Shown piece after piece: positions 27,901-39,149 of a stretch of DNA of 64,000 nucleotides (position 1 is the stretch's first letter; every line of letters begins with the position of its first letter). Under the pieces are notes generated by a model. The model made no database searches, was not told the DNA's origin, and saw only the letters and a list, made by a program, of their open reading frames with translations. This DNA is from Ornithodoros turicata (taxonomy: Eukaryota > Arthropoda > Arachnida > Ixodida > Argasidae), in NCBI RefSeq assembly GCF_037126465.1, contig NC_088210.1, forward strand, positions 13,724,011 through 13,788,010. Direction: 5' to 3'. A program made the position numbers and the translations under genes.

Positions 27901-30900
27901 AAGGTCTGGAAAGGCCGAGAAAGGCGTAATATTATTTTGATCGAACCAATGTTCTAGCAAACCAAGGTACTGAAGGAAATCAAATGCAAAAAGAAAGGAA
28001 CAAAAGGTTAAAAAGGGCTACAATTCAGTAGAGTCGATAAAAAGACCAGCAACCCCCAAAAATGCCGTATTGTTTAGGCGTAGGCGCACAGTGCCTAAAA
28101 TTTCAGGCCCCGCTAATAGAGTAAAAAATTAATAAGCAGCAAGAAGGCAACATTAATGTAAAACATTGTTTCCGTGGTGATCTCTGAACATGCAGTGTGC
28201 TCATCATGTGGTGCTCATAAAGACGCCAAAGTGGCTAAAAATGTGTTGTGCGCTCTCGTTTGTAAACTCGTATAAAAACTCATAAAAACTAACTTGTGTG
28301 TACTTGTTACGAGGACACGACCCGTGACCACGTGAAGGGAGGGATTGAAACCGGAACAGAACCGAAAACGGAGATTTTTCGGCTTGGAACCCACGTTACT
28401 TTCAGGACCATAACCGGAATGTGACTGCATTTCACCATCAGCAATTAACCGAAACTGTAACCTGAACCGAAAAATGTGATTTCGGTCACCAGTTTGTATG
28501 AATCGGTTTGTGCGTGAATGTGAACAACTGTGGATGCAATATTTGTGTTGAAGTAAATCTCTTTGGCATGTGTTTTTCATTCTGAAGTTGTGTAGACAAC
28601 ATACGGTCTTATGCACTTGAACCCATAATCGTATGACATGTATTGTGTACATCCTATATGAGTTATCAACTGAGTTATTGTGGTCATTTAAGATACCAAG
28701 AGCTGTTTGTTTCCACATTTGTTTGCCTAACCTTACGCAGTTTTTTTTTTTTTTTGCCTAGCTTTAAAAAAAGCTCATTATGCAAGAATTTTAAAAACTT
28801 GTCAGCACTGTCCTAGCAGTGCCAGCAACGCAAGTGAGCGTTGAATGGGCATTTTCCAGTTTAAAGTTCATCCTGTCTCCACAAAGAGGAAACCTGCCTG
28901 AACACACTTCAGACTAGAGATGGGACGAATCGAGAATTTCTCAAATCCGAATCTGGGCGAATCTTTCGAATCCTTTCTTTAAAAAGAGTTGAAAAAGCCA
29001 AGAAAGAAAAGAAAACTTCTACTGGAGAGTGTTTTGAAGCAGCATATGATATACTTAGGTTTAATGAAAAAAAAAAAAAAACTTCAGTTTCGGGAGGAAG
29101 TATATACCCATATAGTTTACCTAACATATTTAACATATTGTTCATCGACTACAAGAAATACATAAATTCTCGAGTCTGATTTGCTTCCATAAAGCTAAAG
29201 CAACTATCAAAAGCAAAACCATATTACTTTTAAACTTGTAATGTAACAGTTCCTGCCTGAACTCTTTCAGTCCAGAGCAATGTAAACAAACAAACAAACA
29301 AACAAACAAGAAAACATCCGTCAGTCAATGAGGCTTTCGTCTGACTTCAAAGGCGCCTATTTTAAAAAAGAAACAAACAAACGTGGTCGGTGGATTCGAT
29401 TCGCCGTTTTGGGCACTGGGATTCGGATTCCCGAATCTCGAATCCCTGCCTAGGATAGTTCCGGCCACGGCCCTCGTACGTACGTGTAATACATGTTTTC
29501 CTGTGAAGGTGAGCATGAGTGAGCATCCTGAAGAAGGTGAGCATGAGTGAGCGAGCGATGAACCTGTGAGTGTGCATGAGTGAGCAGGCAATGAGCTGCC
29601 GTTGAGTGAGCATGAGTGAGCGAGCGATGAGCTGAGCTGCCGTTGAGTGAGCGAGCAATGAGCTGAGCTTCCAGCGAGTGAGCAGGCGTTGAGCTGAGCT
29701 GCCAGTGAGTGAGCACGAGTGAGCGGGTGGTGAGCTGAGCTGACCTGCCGGTGAGTGAACATGAGTGAGTGGGCGGTGAGCTGAGCTGCCAGTGAGTGAA
29801 CATGAGTGAGCGGGCGGTGAGCTGAGCTGCCGGTGAGTGAACATGAGTGAGCGGCGGTCCAAAGTGCTGACCTCTGGCTGTCTACAGTTCTCCCTAAGTT
29901 TTCTGAAGACTTTCCCGACGAATGTTGGCACAGTTCCCCCTGAAGTCAGCCCAGGACGCATACTAACCACCCCCTCTCCCACTCCTTCCTGCTGTCCCCT
30001 CTCATTCTGCCCATGTCTGTACGCTGCTCATAGCCAGAGTTACTTCGCGGCACTAACACAGAATTTAAAAAAAATAATAATGGCGATATGTTGCAATCTA
30101 GATTTGTTTGGTTGGGTTTGTGGACAATGTGCCATGGCATCCTTCATTCGAATGACGACACAGCTCTTTGGCGGCCTTTTTGGCCCTTAGATTACGAACA
30201 ATTCAGCCTCGGATGATTAAAATTTCAAACTAAGGACAAAATTTGTTGTTTTGGAAAGAGGAAAAATGCGGACGTGATAACAGTTTCTAATCTTTCTCAA
30301 ACTTAAAATTTGTTGCAGAATCAGGAAAACCGAGCAAGTGCCTGGGTGGTTTCATTCGCGGCACCTAGCTCATGAACGCAGCTATGTATATCGAGTTGCT
30401 GTACTGAAACCCCATCTCTTGGAGGAGAGCGCTTTCAAGACCACATATCGGATGTATCTTCCAATCGCCGAACTGAACCAATGCCACGTTATTCCGTAAG
30501 TAACATTACGCGCGCAAAATATGCGTACAGTCAAGCCACAATGTGTGAAAAGTTAAAACTTTATTCGAAATCATTCATGAATTGGAGTTTCGAATGAATG
30601 GGAGGGATGGAGAGTGGCATATAAAGTGCATTATACTACTTGAAACATGGACTTTTATTTGAGAGCAGGTTGTTTTTGCATTTTAATGCCCCTTTATGTG
30701 GAAAGTCCTCGGTGAATATGCCGACTTTCGCTTCACAGTTGTGACGTGACTGTGTACCTCGTGGAACGTGGTCTTATGCCCCTCGCTGTACAAACACGTC
30801 CGACGCTAACCCTGAGGTGACATTCCGCAAGCCGATCACAGATTCTCCGCGACCTGCGGATGCGGACACCATCCCGCACCGGTACCAAAGAAAGGCCCTC

Positions 30901-33900
30901 CTGCCGATCCCTTATTGGCCCTGTCCGAGTGACGTTTTCTCTGATTTGCAGAGAAGGAATTCCGAAATACCCTCAACATCCGTCGTCTGCCTTGCGTCGT
31001 CTGCCTTGCATTACATCAAATTGCACAGACACTGCTCCAATTTTTCGTGTAGGATCTTTGGCGTTATTGTCGGTGATGGACAAGGAGTAAAAGGGTAACA
31101 AAGTTTTGGAATCAACCTGGACGGACGTGACAGTCCTTTTAAATAGGCTTTGCGGCAGCTTCAACAGGGGGGGGCAAGCCTTCACATCGGTCATTTTGAG
31201 TAAAACTTTCGTCCAACTTGTCAGCTTGAACTGGGGTGTGGGACTGGAAAGTTGGTCAGGTCCACAACATAGGGCAGGCCAGTATACTGCATAAGTAGTG
31301 ATTTTCGCGAAGACTTAATTTTCGCGAATTTCGTGAAAGCTGTTTTTCCGCGATATTCAAGTCTTGCGAATTACACCCCTAAGAACCTCCGTGGTACGAG
31401 ATCAATGTACCGCGAAATTAATGTCCCACGAAATATTCCCCAAGCGTGCTTCCCCGAGAATTTGCGAATGACCAAGACCGCGAAATTAACCAGTTATTCA
31501 GTACATGTGGTGCTACCGTACGTTGCACAAAGGGTTTGTTTGAATTCTTAAGCAGAGCAAATAATGTTTTACCACAGAGTTGACAAGTCCGTCAAGCATC
31601 TACATCTCTTCCTCGTTTTGTCTATTGCTTTGCAAGGCAGCTGAACTTGGACAGAGTTCACGAAGCCATGGAACTAATGAGTGGAACCCACGACTTTCGT
31701 TCATTCAAAAACGTCAACCGGACACACGAACAAGAAATGCGGCCCACCATTAAGGAGATCCTCACGTTTCAGCTGCGGCCGTCGCCCCGCATGAGCAGCT
31801 TTCCGGACCCAAACTACGAGAACGTGGAACTGTGGGAGTTCTACATCAAGTCAAAGTCGTTCCTTTACAGACAGGTCAGTAATATGGTGTAGGCACGTTT
31901 AGTACGAATAGCAAAGTACCCGGGAGGCAGCTGTATGGTGTGACTCGGCCTTTGTTACTTTTCTAGCATTTGGGACGGAAAAAATTGGGTGTTATTTGAA
32001 ATACGTAATTTGGGGCGAAATAGGGAGCTCCTGGTGCACTCGGATGTCATCGGGTTATTTCTCTTTTTTTTGTGTTCCACGAGTCGCCTGCAGTTCACGT
32101 GCTATATTGGTCAAACATACATATCTCATGATTTAGTAAAGTGACAAGCACAACATGTTGTAACATTAAATGTGCCTCGCGTAGTTTATTGTTGCATTAA
32201 AATATTATTTATGCGAAAGATGCGTTACAAATTGGTAATAAATGGCGCACGTGATACGTCGCACAACCTGATACTTCATTGGGATTAGGGAAGAAACTGG
32301 GTTTAACCTGAATTGGTACAGTCAGTACTAAGCCTACATTTTTCATTTTGTTTGTTTGTTCATTTTCTTCGTTACATTTCCTATTGCTTCTTGTGATGTT
32401 TGTTCTGGTGATTTTGATCCAAGTGCCAGCTAAATTAATCCGCGTGCCATGCAAACTTTATGGGGCATGGATTAATTTAGCTTGCATTTGGATTAAAATC
32501 GCCGGGAAAACCAGTCGTTAGTAGCATAGTTTCTATATAGTAAGTATAAGTATATAACACTATAGTAAGTGCATTTTGTTTGTAAAGGACTCTTACCTGA
32601 ATTTCAGGTTCGACGTATGGTGAGTGCCGCCCTGTATGCCAGTTCAGGTACGCACAGCTTAGACAGCATCCGAGACATGCTAAGGAAGCCTGATAAACTA
32701 AGCTGGGATTCGAGGATTATCATCGTGCCACCATGCGGGTTGTTTCTCTCCGGCATTGAGTACGATAAAAAATGTACGTGTCACCTGCATGCTTTGTATC
32801 ATCGTGTTCTGTTTGTATGTGTCATGTCATATCTGGGGCCCTGTGTTTTAGGGTTAAAACCCGGTAAATCTTGTTCCTCCCCCCCACTCCCCCCCCCCCC
32901 AAACCTCTGGGGTTCGTTTCATCGTCACCTACACTCTCAAAACAGAACTTCACCTCCTAATGCTAACCACGCTCCACGCTGCACCACCTAACACACTCCT
33001 AGCCAACCACCATCCCGAATGACATCGTTCTCTTCCTCAATTTGTTGAAGACGAGAGGTGTACGCCTTTTTGTGACACTTATCCGGTCGTGTGAATTGTC
33101 ACGAAAAGGTGTATGCCACGTGCATCTCACAAATTGGGTCGGTCCTCGCCCTGTCACGTGGTGACGCTCTCTTTTAAGAATGTGGGATAAAACCTGGTGA
33201 ACCCTCGGTGAAGTGCCACTTCAGCCGCCAATGCAGCAACTGCAGAATGCCATGCAGCGGACATTCGGAACAGTCACACAGCCCCTTTGTGTTAATCTGA
33301 AATGCGAGGTGCACTCTCTTTATTTTCTGCCCGCTATGGTCCGACTTTACCCTGATTTACAGCTCCTGCAATAAAACTCCCGAATTTCAGACCTACAAAG
33401 CCCCAAAAAACACAGGGGTCTAGTCATGTCTGTTGTACACAGTGCGACTCCTTCTACCATTTTTTTAGTGCGAAATGACACATACCATTTGTGGTTCATG
33501 ATCAAATGATCAAGGCAGAAGGGAGATGGTGTACTGCAGACAGAGGCAGTAGTTTCTTGTACGTACGAAAGAATGTTTGTGGGAGAGAAAAGGATATTCG
33601 AAGAAATGATCTCACTTAGCAGTCCTTGGGTCTATAGTTATCTCTCTTCCGTCTGCGGTGTTGTGAATAAGCTTTCCATTGTTGTAGTAGTTGTTGCTCC
33701 AATTGACTTTGGTCTAGCCTTTTAGAAAGGATGTGACAGTCCTCCTCAACTACTAAACATACAAGCCTATCTGACCAAATGTGTCACAAAAGCCTGTTGA
33801 GTATTACAGTATTTACCTTTTGGGAACCTTTGCCGCATACTATTTAGTAATATTATCAAATTTTAATGAAAAGCAGTTTAGCTTCTCGACTTTAACTCAG

Positions 33901-35341
33901 GAATTTGCCACGTTAAAGTAACACTTTCTTGCCAGACTCAGGAAGCGAATTGCTGATTTACCCAAATCCACCACGAATGTACTACTCCGCACTCAAGTTT
34001 CCTATCAAGTTAATGCAAGAGGCAGTGGAAGAAAGCAGTGGCTTGCTTCGTCCTATTTCCTTTTCGACGTTGTCATCAGTAACCGTGGTGTTGCAACCTC
34101 GCTGTGATTATCAGCAGAAGCAAGGAAAAAAAGGAATCAATGTCCTTCTCGTGTTGTTTTTTTGTTGTTGTTGAGCTGCTACAATTGCACCAGGTAGCAC
34201 TTTTGTTTGTCATTAGTTAAGAAAGATCCACAATGCACTTCTAGATTCTGGCAAGGAAACGTTTCCTTATCTTGAAATCATTCCTTACAGTTCAAGAAAT
34301 TAAATTTTTAAAATTCTGATTTGGTAGAATTGCTCGTGGTACATGCACTAGGTTGCATATTTTTTGTTTGTTTTGTCATTGACTTGGGAAGATCCGCAGT
34401 GTGCTTCCCAATACGCTCGGCAAGTAACGGAGCGTTCTGCGCATATCTCCTCTCCCGGTTACGTCACTCGGAAAGCCCCATTGGCTACGGCGGCGCCCTC
34501 CCTCTTCCCTCTCTCTGCCTCCCCTCATGCGCAGAGACGCACTTGCGCAGCGTATTCTGTCAGGAAGGCGTTCCCTTAATTTTACAGATTCTTTACAATT
34601 CAAGAAATTAAGTGTTTAAAATTACGATTTGGAACAATTGCTCGTAGTTCATGGTAAGACGTTGTCAAAGATAAATTTTTCGGACACGTACACTTTTATG
34701 TGAAGCACCCTGAACGTAAGGTAGTGTTATTTGTGCCTGCGTAACCCAGAAAATCAAATGCCACAAATTACACTGACGCAACATCACCAGAGGCCGCTTC
34801 CATTGCAAGGCTGTGGGCTCCTCAGGGCAGTGTCCTTAGGAGAGGTACACATGCTTCCGGGAACCAGTAGGGATGATCGAGTCAATTGGGATTGATGCTC
34901 CTCGATGCCACTACTCAGGATGCTATTGTGATCAACTAAGTAATGCAGTAAAATAATTGGTTTTATTACTTGTCACGATGTAGTTAGCTAGCCACCAGAT
35001 TAAAGTGCTGTTGCCCCTCCCTCTTAACCTTGTTTCCTTTGAGAAAGTGCTGCCGCTGATTTTTTTTTTTTTATGTCGTTCACTTTGTGCTTGTCCAACT
35101 CAAGCAAATGTTAACTGTCACTCATGTTTTGGAAATATTTATGTCTGCCTTTTTTTTTTTCTTTTCAGATTTTGACTTGGATTGTGAGCCACCCGAGGAG
35201 ATTTTGTCATGTTACAATAGGTTCAATAATGCAAAAGATAACGACGAGAGCGATGACACTGAAGAAACAGATCCCACGGATGAGGACAGTGGGCAAGAGG
35301 TAGAGGAAGCAGAGAAAGTGTCACAGCCAGTGCAAACATAA
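23143..35341 (+). CDS. PUSL1: tRNA pseudouridine synthase, TruA family (PUSL1 type)
   Basis: Converts uridine to pseudouridine in tRNA; human PUSL1 is mitochondrial. Exons: 23143-23192, 23295-23358, 23435-23628, 30319-30495, 31637-31874 and 32608-32773, all with GT-AG borders and fitting phases. Blocks: RYLLRFSYLGTKYRG, TVQGVIE, then LASRTDRGVHA with the catalytic Asp (residue 59), WFHSRHLAHERSYVYRV, MSGTHDFRSFKN, and SFLYRQVRRMV, which crosses the exon 5/6 border. These six exons give about 296 residues, close to the 303 of the human protein. An exon from 33936 (SGSELLIYPNPPR...) fits the phase but its donor is unclear. A terminal exon 35169-35341 gives a very acidic tail (DESDDTEETDPTDEDSG) and a TAA; both are tentative. 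Intron 3 is 6.7 kb and contains a piggyBac gene. Confidence 0.9.
24966..25008. repeat. (CA)n(CT)n microsatellite
   Basis: About 14 CA units followed by CT units, in PUSL1 intron 3. The flanking text resembles 50.83-51.06 kb and 58.11-58.26 kb, where shorter CA runs occur in the same setting, so the microsatellite belongs to a dispersed element. Confidence 0.9.
25564..27443 (+). CDS. piggyBac-type transposase, open two-exon gene
   Basis: Cut-and-paste transposase of the piggyBac family, which targets TTAA. Exons 25564-25751 and 25841-27443 (donor CG|GTAAGT, acceptor CTACTAG|G) give 596 residues without stops. The N-terminal 60 residues are Ser/Asp/Glu-rich. The DDE_Tnp_1_7 core follows: KFIGILIYMGI, then the first Asp in LSIDERM, the second in IFMDNFYTS and the third in LQWKDRHVVNLMST, all at their usual places. 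The C-terminus has the cysteine-rich zinc-binding domain (CNCKMCYEKT...FCKACCVHLC...FADWH). It lies in the same orientation inside PUSL1 intron 3. GC content is clearly higher than in the surrounding intron. I could not find terminal inverted repeats with TTAA duplications, so it may be a mobile copy with diverged ends or a domesticated gene. Confidence 0.9.
27516..27585. repeat. TAATAGACCTCT-type terminus fragment
   Basis: Starts TAATAGACCTCTCACAGTTTGC, followed by 'aagtgatgtca' and 'gtggcgcc.caaacttggtaga'. The same end is seen, inverted or direct, at 39640-39720 and 58925-58995. It belongs to the dispersed family at 8060 and 58490. It begins 72 bases after the piggyBac stop. Confidence 0.6.
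28315..28735. repeat. Dispersed repeat (relative at 36540-37190)
   Basis: Shares 'cttgaacccataatcg', 'gcatgacatgtattg.gta' and 'atatgagtta' with 36.6-36.7 kb, plus 'accgaa' and 'cggtttcag'-rich ends. Non-coding and diverged; lies in PUSL1 intron 3. Confidence 0.5.
28917..29452. mobile_element. Inverted-repeat element with GAATCGAGAATT ends
   Basis: Left end AGATGGGACGAATCGAGAAT... with 'aatccgaatctgggcgaatc'; the right end, inverted, GGCAGGGATTCGAGATTCGG... with 'aatccgaatccc' and 'cgaatcgaatcc'. About 535 bp, no coding, in PUSL1 intron 3. A (CAAA)n run lies inside near 29287. Confidence 0.6.
29514..29855. repeat. Minisatellite with a unit of about 41 bp
   Basis: Tandem GTGAGTGAACATGAGTGAGC followed by GGGCGGTGAGCTGAGCTGCC units with many partial copies, about 340 bp. 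The right-hand copies are most regular. Open frames across it on the minus strand are only repeat products (HSCSLTGSSA...). Confidence 0.9.
29922..30065. mobile_element. Ruka-like SINE fragment
   Basis: Contains GGCACAGTTCCCCCTGAAGT, 'gcccaggacgcatactaac', and 'ctgtccc..ctc.ttctgccc.tgtctgtac' to 'catagcc'. Nearly the same text occurs at 60745-60893, and its first part at 44940-44975. This is the tail of the tRNA-derived SINE whose head is seen at 44797. Confidence 0.65.
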
Positions 35342-35470
35342 TTTATAGATAGATAGTATAAAAGTAATTTGAAGCTTGAAAAGGTTGCTGCGTGTTACGT
35401 TAAATGAATGACTTCGCGACAAGTGAAAGTTTAATGGCTCGACCATGTGGCAGTATGTTATGAAACCTGA

Positions 35471-35813
35471 AGAGCCTGAAGTTTTCGGGAAGTATTTTTT
35501 TCTAAATTCGGGAGGTAAAAATCGGGGGAATAAAAATGTGCTCTAAATTCATGCGAATTCGGGTCGAAAAACTTCCATTATATGTTAAATTTGGGGAGAA
35601 ATTGGGCTCTATTACTCTAACGAACCGCACTCGTTTGATACAAACAGTGATGTAATTTGTGTTTCCTGCTATACAAGCTAATGTGCATTGCTACAGACGT
35701 TTCAGTGAGGGCAATTTACTGGAAAAAAATCTGGTTTCACCCTAAAGAGGCAACCTTTAATTCAGGGTGCAAATTCAGGGAAGAATCGGGTTAAACCCTA
35801 AAACTTCAGGCTC
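35471..35813. mobile_element. MITE family M1, copy 3
   Basis: Ends AGAGCCTGAAGTTTTCGGG and, inverted, GAGCCTGAAGTTTTAGGGTT. No matching duplication at the borders. It follows the last PUSL1-side exon by 130 bases, and its internal AATAAA (35529) is the first polyadenylation signal I can see downstream of that exon on the plus strand. Confidence 0.8.
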
Positions 35814-37394
35814 AAATTATATTCGCTGCCTTGTGGTGTTGTAGGTAAGGAGTGGTTTTGTATTAATTTTTTGCTTTCAAGTTTTAAAGTAGCACAGAAG
35901 TCATTTTTAACACCCTGTTTTCTTCCTATAAAACTGTTACCAGTAGGATGCAACATCAGAAGTAATTCACAGAGTCGTCATTATCGCAGAAATTGAATTT
36001 AAAGTACGCCGGAAAAAGCAACCGCACGGAACGGCGGTGGAGAGCAGTACCAGCCAGCGGACTTGTGCTGACGCTACAGGGTCCGCGCTCACTGCTGCTT
36101 GGTTATTCAGCGCACAGCATACGACTGTATATGGCCCTGTCGTGTGCTACAGAATACCTTTCGTCTGAGCCGCAGGATATTAGAAGAGCACAAAAACAGA
36201 AATGACATTGAGCGTTCACGTGGCAGCAGAAAACTAGGACAGTTTGTCTCAGCTCGAGAGAGAGGGTAAGAAACCGCATGATTAAGTTCCTGTCCACTCG
36301 CAAGGCAGCATTAAGGGAGCACTTGTATTGGCTCTCTGCACGGGTTCACACAAGGCATCACGTGCGCCTCACTTTGTGAGGGGGACCAGTGAGGCCTTTC
36401 CACGGGCAGTAGGGGAGAGGGGGAAACTGAGGAGCTGCGCAGACAGCAGACCTGTTTGCATGGCGTATCCTGGGGAATGTCGCTCACGGGTATACATGGT
36501 TAGTGAACGAGGGGAGTCACTTCGTGACGTTCACAGACCCGATCACGTAAATCATGACGCAGCCATCTTTCGTACATCTTTCATTCAGAAGTTGTGTACA
36601 GAGCATATACCATCTTATGCGCTTGAACCCATAATCGGACACCATACGCATCGCATGACATGTATTGCGTATATTCCCTTATATGAGTTAACCGCATCAT
36701 GTGCCAAGCGTTGCACGTTATTTGTTTCCACATCAGTTTGCTTAACAGCTGAACGCACAAAGTTTTTCTTGCCTTGTAGCTCGTTACAGCACGCGCGAAA
36801 TGAACGCGCAAGATATAATAAAGACCGCAACAAATTATTTCGCTGGGAATGTCACAAACAGAAAAAGTGCGTTGAAGAAAGCGTTTAATCTTACTTCGAC
36901 CTTGCAGATGGCACTGCACCACCCTTTCGGTGCGCAACAGAAGAATTTGTTCATTTTTATCCGTTTACACTTTATAGCTCATTTTGCGACATATCCATGC
37001 AGCTTGCTGATACATCCTAGAGAAAACCGAAAAAAAAAAAAGAAGAAGTGCTCAATTGTTTGGTTACCGTTAGCCGCAAATATTAAAACGTCAGATCCCA
37101 TAACCGTAAGTGAAACCGCCTTCAGACAGTGCTGACACTGAACCATAACCGTTACTGAACCGATATTCGTTTCGGTTTCAGTCCCTGGTTTGATCAACCA
37201 ACGTTTGATATTCGTGGTGTATTCGTACATCGCGCCGTCTGACGGCAGTGCAAAAGGACAAGAAGCGCATGCAGTCACTGTGCGGCGTGCATCTTTCCTG
37301 CTCCTGTTACGCTTTTGGTTGGTACCTAATATTTCGCACATTTGCCAGTTGCATCAGCTTCACCGAGAAATACGTCACAGGCATAGTCTAGACG
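35814..37394. other. Intergenic, repeat-rich, no gene seen
   Basis: No supported exon on either strand. Positions about 36540-36770 and 37100-37190 are relatives of the repeat at 28315-28735. A CA-poor, poly-A-containing stretch at 37030-37050 adds to the impression of transposon debris. Confidence 0.5.
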
Positions 37395-37400
37395 TTTATT
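37395..37400 (-). terminator. Polyadenylation signal of the repeat-protein gene
   Basis: AATAAA on the minus strand, only 14 bases after the stop codon of the gene at 37414-38877, implying a very short 3' untranslated region. Short 3' ends are common in late spermatid messages, though this is only suggestive. Confidence 0.7.
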
Positions 37401-37413
37401 TATAATTTTTTTC

Positions 37414-38877
37414 TCATTTGGGAGCAACACCTGCAGCCTGACCTGGCGGCAGATTGGAATTAGCAGTACTGAGGTTGGAGTTCTTCGTGCTCAGCTTCGA
37501 GGCCTCCTTCGTGCTTAGATTCGAGGCGTCTTTTTCACGATCTGTTATCTCCGTTTTGGTCTTGATCTTCGTGCTCAATTTGGAACTGTCCTTCTCGCCT
37601 GGTTTCTCCACTTTGGTGTTGATCTTCGAGCTCTGATTAGAAGTGTCCTTCTCGCCTGGTTTCACCACTTTGGTGTTCATCTTCGAGCTCTGATTAGAAG
37701 TGTCCTTCTCGCCTGGTTTCACCACTTTGGTGTTGATCTTCGAGCTCTGATTAGAAGTGTCCTTCTCCCCTGGTTTCTCTACCTTGGCGTTGATCTTTGA
37801 GCTCTGATTAGAAGTGTCCTTCTCCCCTGGTTTCTCTACCTTGGCGTTGATCTTTGAGCTCTGATTAGAAGTGTCCTTCTCACCTGTCTTCCCCACCTTA
37901 GTGTCGACCTTCGAGCTCAAATTGGAAGTATCCTTTTCGCCTCCCTTCTCCTTGTTGTCGTCCATCGCGCTTAGTTTGGAAGCGTCCTTTACATCGCTCA
38001 CAGCCTTGGGGCCACCACTTGTGGTCAGTTTGGAAGCGTCCCGTCCATTCTCCTTCTCCTTATTGTCCGCCGTGACGCCATTCTTCGTACCCTGTTTCAA
38101 AGCGTCGCTTCCACTTCTCGAGTCCTTGCTGCCGTCCTTGGTACTCAGTCTAGATGCGTCCTTTTCACCCGCTTTCCCCGCGATGCCGTCATCATTCGGG
38201 CCCTGCTTGGAAGCGTCTTTGCCAGGGCCTTCATCTACCTGATTCCCTTTCTTAGCCCCTAGTTCAGAAGTGTCACCCGACTTTTGATTGTCCTCCTTCG
38301 TGCCATTTTTCTTTTTATCCTCCTCACCGCCGTCGGCCGCCGTTTTTGTCTGATCCTTGCCCTTCTCTGGCAGCACCACCGTAGGTATGTGCTCCTGGGC
38401 AGCCATCTTCTTCACGCTCCTGTCGCTGTCGTCGCTGCCGGCGGATCCCGCGCTGGATCTGCTCTTGTTATCCTCTTTCATAGGATCTGGTTGAGCATCC
38501 CCCTTTTTCTTTCCGTCGTCGCTCATTTTTGAGACATCTTTGGAGCCTGGAGCACCCTCGTCCTTTCCGCCATCAGCGGTGGCTCCGTCCTCCGCAGCCG
38601 GTTCCTGGTCTTCAACAGGTTTGGACGTCACAAGTGCTGGTTCTTCCTGTGCTTCTACTGCTGACTCTTGCTTAGACTCCAGTTTTGATTCCAGCTTTGA
38701 TTCCATTTGTGACTGTTCCCGTGGTTCGCCTTGGGGCTCCCCTTTGGGTTGGGCCTTTGGTTTGGGAAGTGGAGCTGGTGCGGGTGGGACGGCAGCCGCT
38801 TGCGCGGCGGCGAGTGCTGCTTGCTTCTGGTAGCGGGCTACTCTTTCGTGGATCCTACGTTTCAATGAAGCGTACAT
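37414..38877 (-). CDS. Lys/Ser-rich disordered repeat protein, 487 residues, function unknown
   Basis: Single open exon with ATG at 38877, TGA at 37414 and AATAAA 14 bases later. Start: MYASLKRRIHERVARYQKQ, a short basic helix, then an Ala/Pro-rich linker (residues about 20-45). Then comes a long highly charged region rich in Lys, Asp, Glu, Ser and Gly with recurring KDASKLS-like pieces. Near the end are six or so 19-residue repeats, GEKDTSNQSSKIN(A/T)KVxKP, coded by 57-bp DNA repeats (about 37590-37890). No signal peptide, membrane span or known domain is visible; the whole is predicted disordered. It is the next gene downstream of a TSSK kinase on the same strand. I infer a sperm structural or kinase-substrate role only from that setting; a LEA-like or chromatin-binding protein is possible. 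Confidence 0.7.
   Translation of the reverse strand: MYASLKRRIHERVARYQKQAALAAAQAAAVPPAPAPLPKPKAQPKGEPQGEPREQSQMESKLESKLESKQESAVEAQEEPALVTSKPVEDQEPAAEDGATADGGKDEGAPGSKDVSKMSDDGKKKGDAQPDPMKEDNKSRSSAGSAGSDDSDRSVKKMAAQEHIPTVVLPEKGKDQTKTAADGGEEDKKKNGTKEDNQKSGDTSELGAKKGNQVDEGPGKDASKQGPNDDGIAGKAGEKDASRLSTKDGSKDSRSGSDALKQGTKNGVTADNKEKENGRDASKLTTSGGPKAVSDVKDASKLSAMDDNKEKGGEKDTSNLSSKVDTKVGKTGEKDTSNQSSKINAKVEKPGEKDTSNQSSKINAKVEKPGEKDTSNQSSKINTKVVKPGEKDTSNQSSKMNTKVVKPGEKDTSNQSSKINTKVEKPGEKDSSKLSTKIKTKTEITDREKDASNLSTKEASKLSTKNSNLSTANSNLPPGQAAGVAPK
37590..37890 (-). repeat. 57-bp coding tandem repeat
   Basis: About five to six nearly identical 57-bp units inside the repeat-protein gene, encoding 19 residues each (KPGEKDTSNQSSKINTKVV type). 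Several neighbouring units differ by only one or two bases, which shows recent expansion or gene conversion. Confidence 0.93.
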
Positions 38878-39149
38878 CAGTCATTAGTTCAGACCGACGG
38901 CGTAGCTCGGCTCGGGACGAGCACAGCGGGGTCCTGTTGCTTATACGGGGTGTCTAAGCTAGCGTGCTAAAGTCTTAAAAAAAAAAAAAGGAACACTGTC
39001 TGTCAGAAGCGAATGAAAACCGCAGAATATTGTGATATGGCGCGTATTCTAACCGCCTGTATTTTTCATGGTGGCTGAATTATAGGTGCAATTAATTAGC
39101 CAGCTTTTTAATTATTCGTCGTAGAGCCGTGCATTGGAAAGTCATAGAG

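Noticed and set aside
24430..28020. piggyBac terminal inverted repeats with TTAA
   Set aside because: TTAA occurs (for example at 25324 and 28006), but I found no matching inverted ends next to it.
29325..29982. Three overlapping minus-strand frames of 117-206 codons (HSCSLTGSSA...)
   Set aside because: Products of the 41-bp minisatellite, open in several frames because the repeat lacks stops.
37871..38833. Several plus-strand open frames rich in Ser, Leu and Phe
   Set aside because: Antisense of the Lys/Ser repeat protein.
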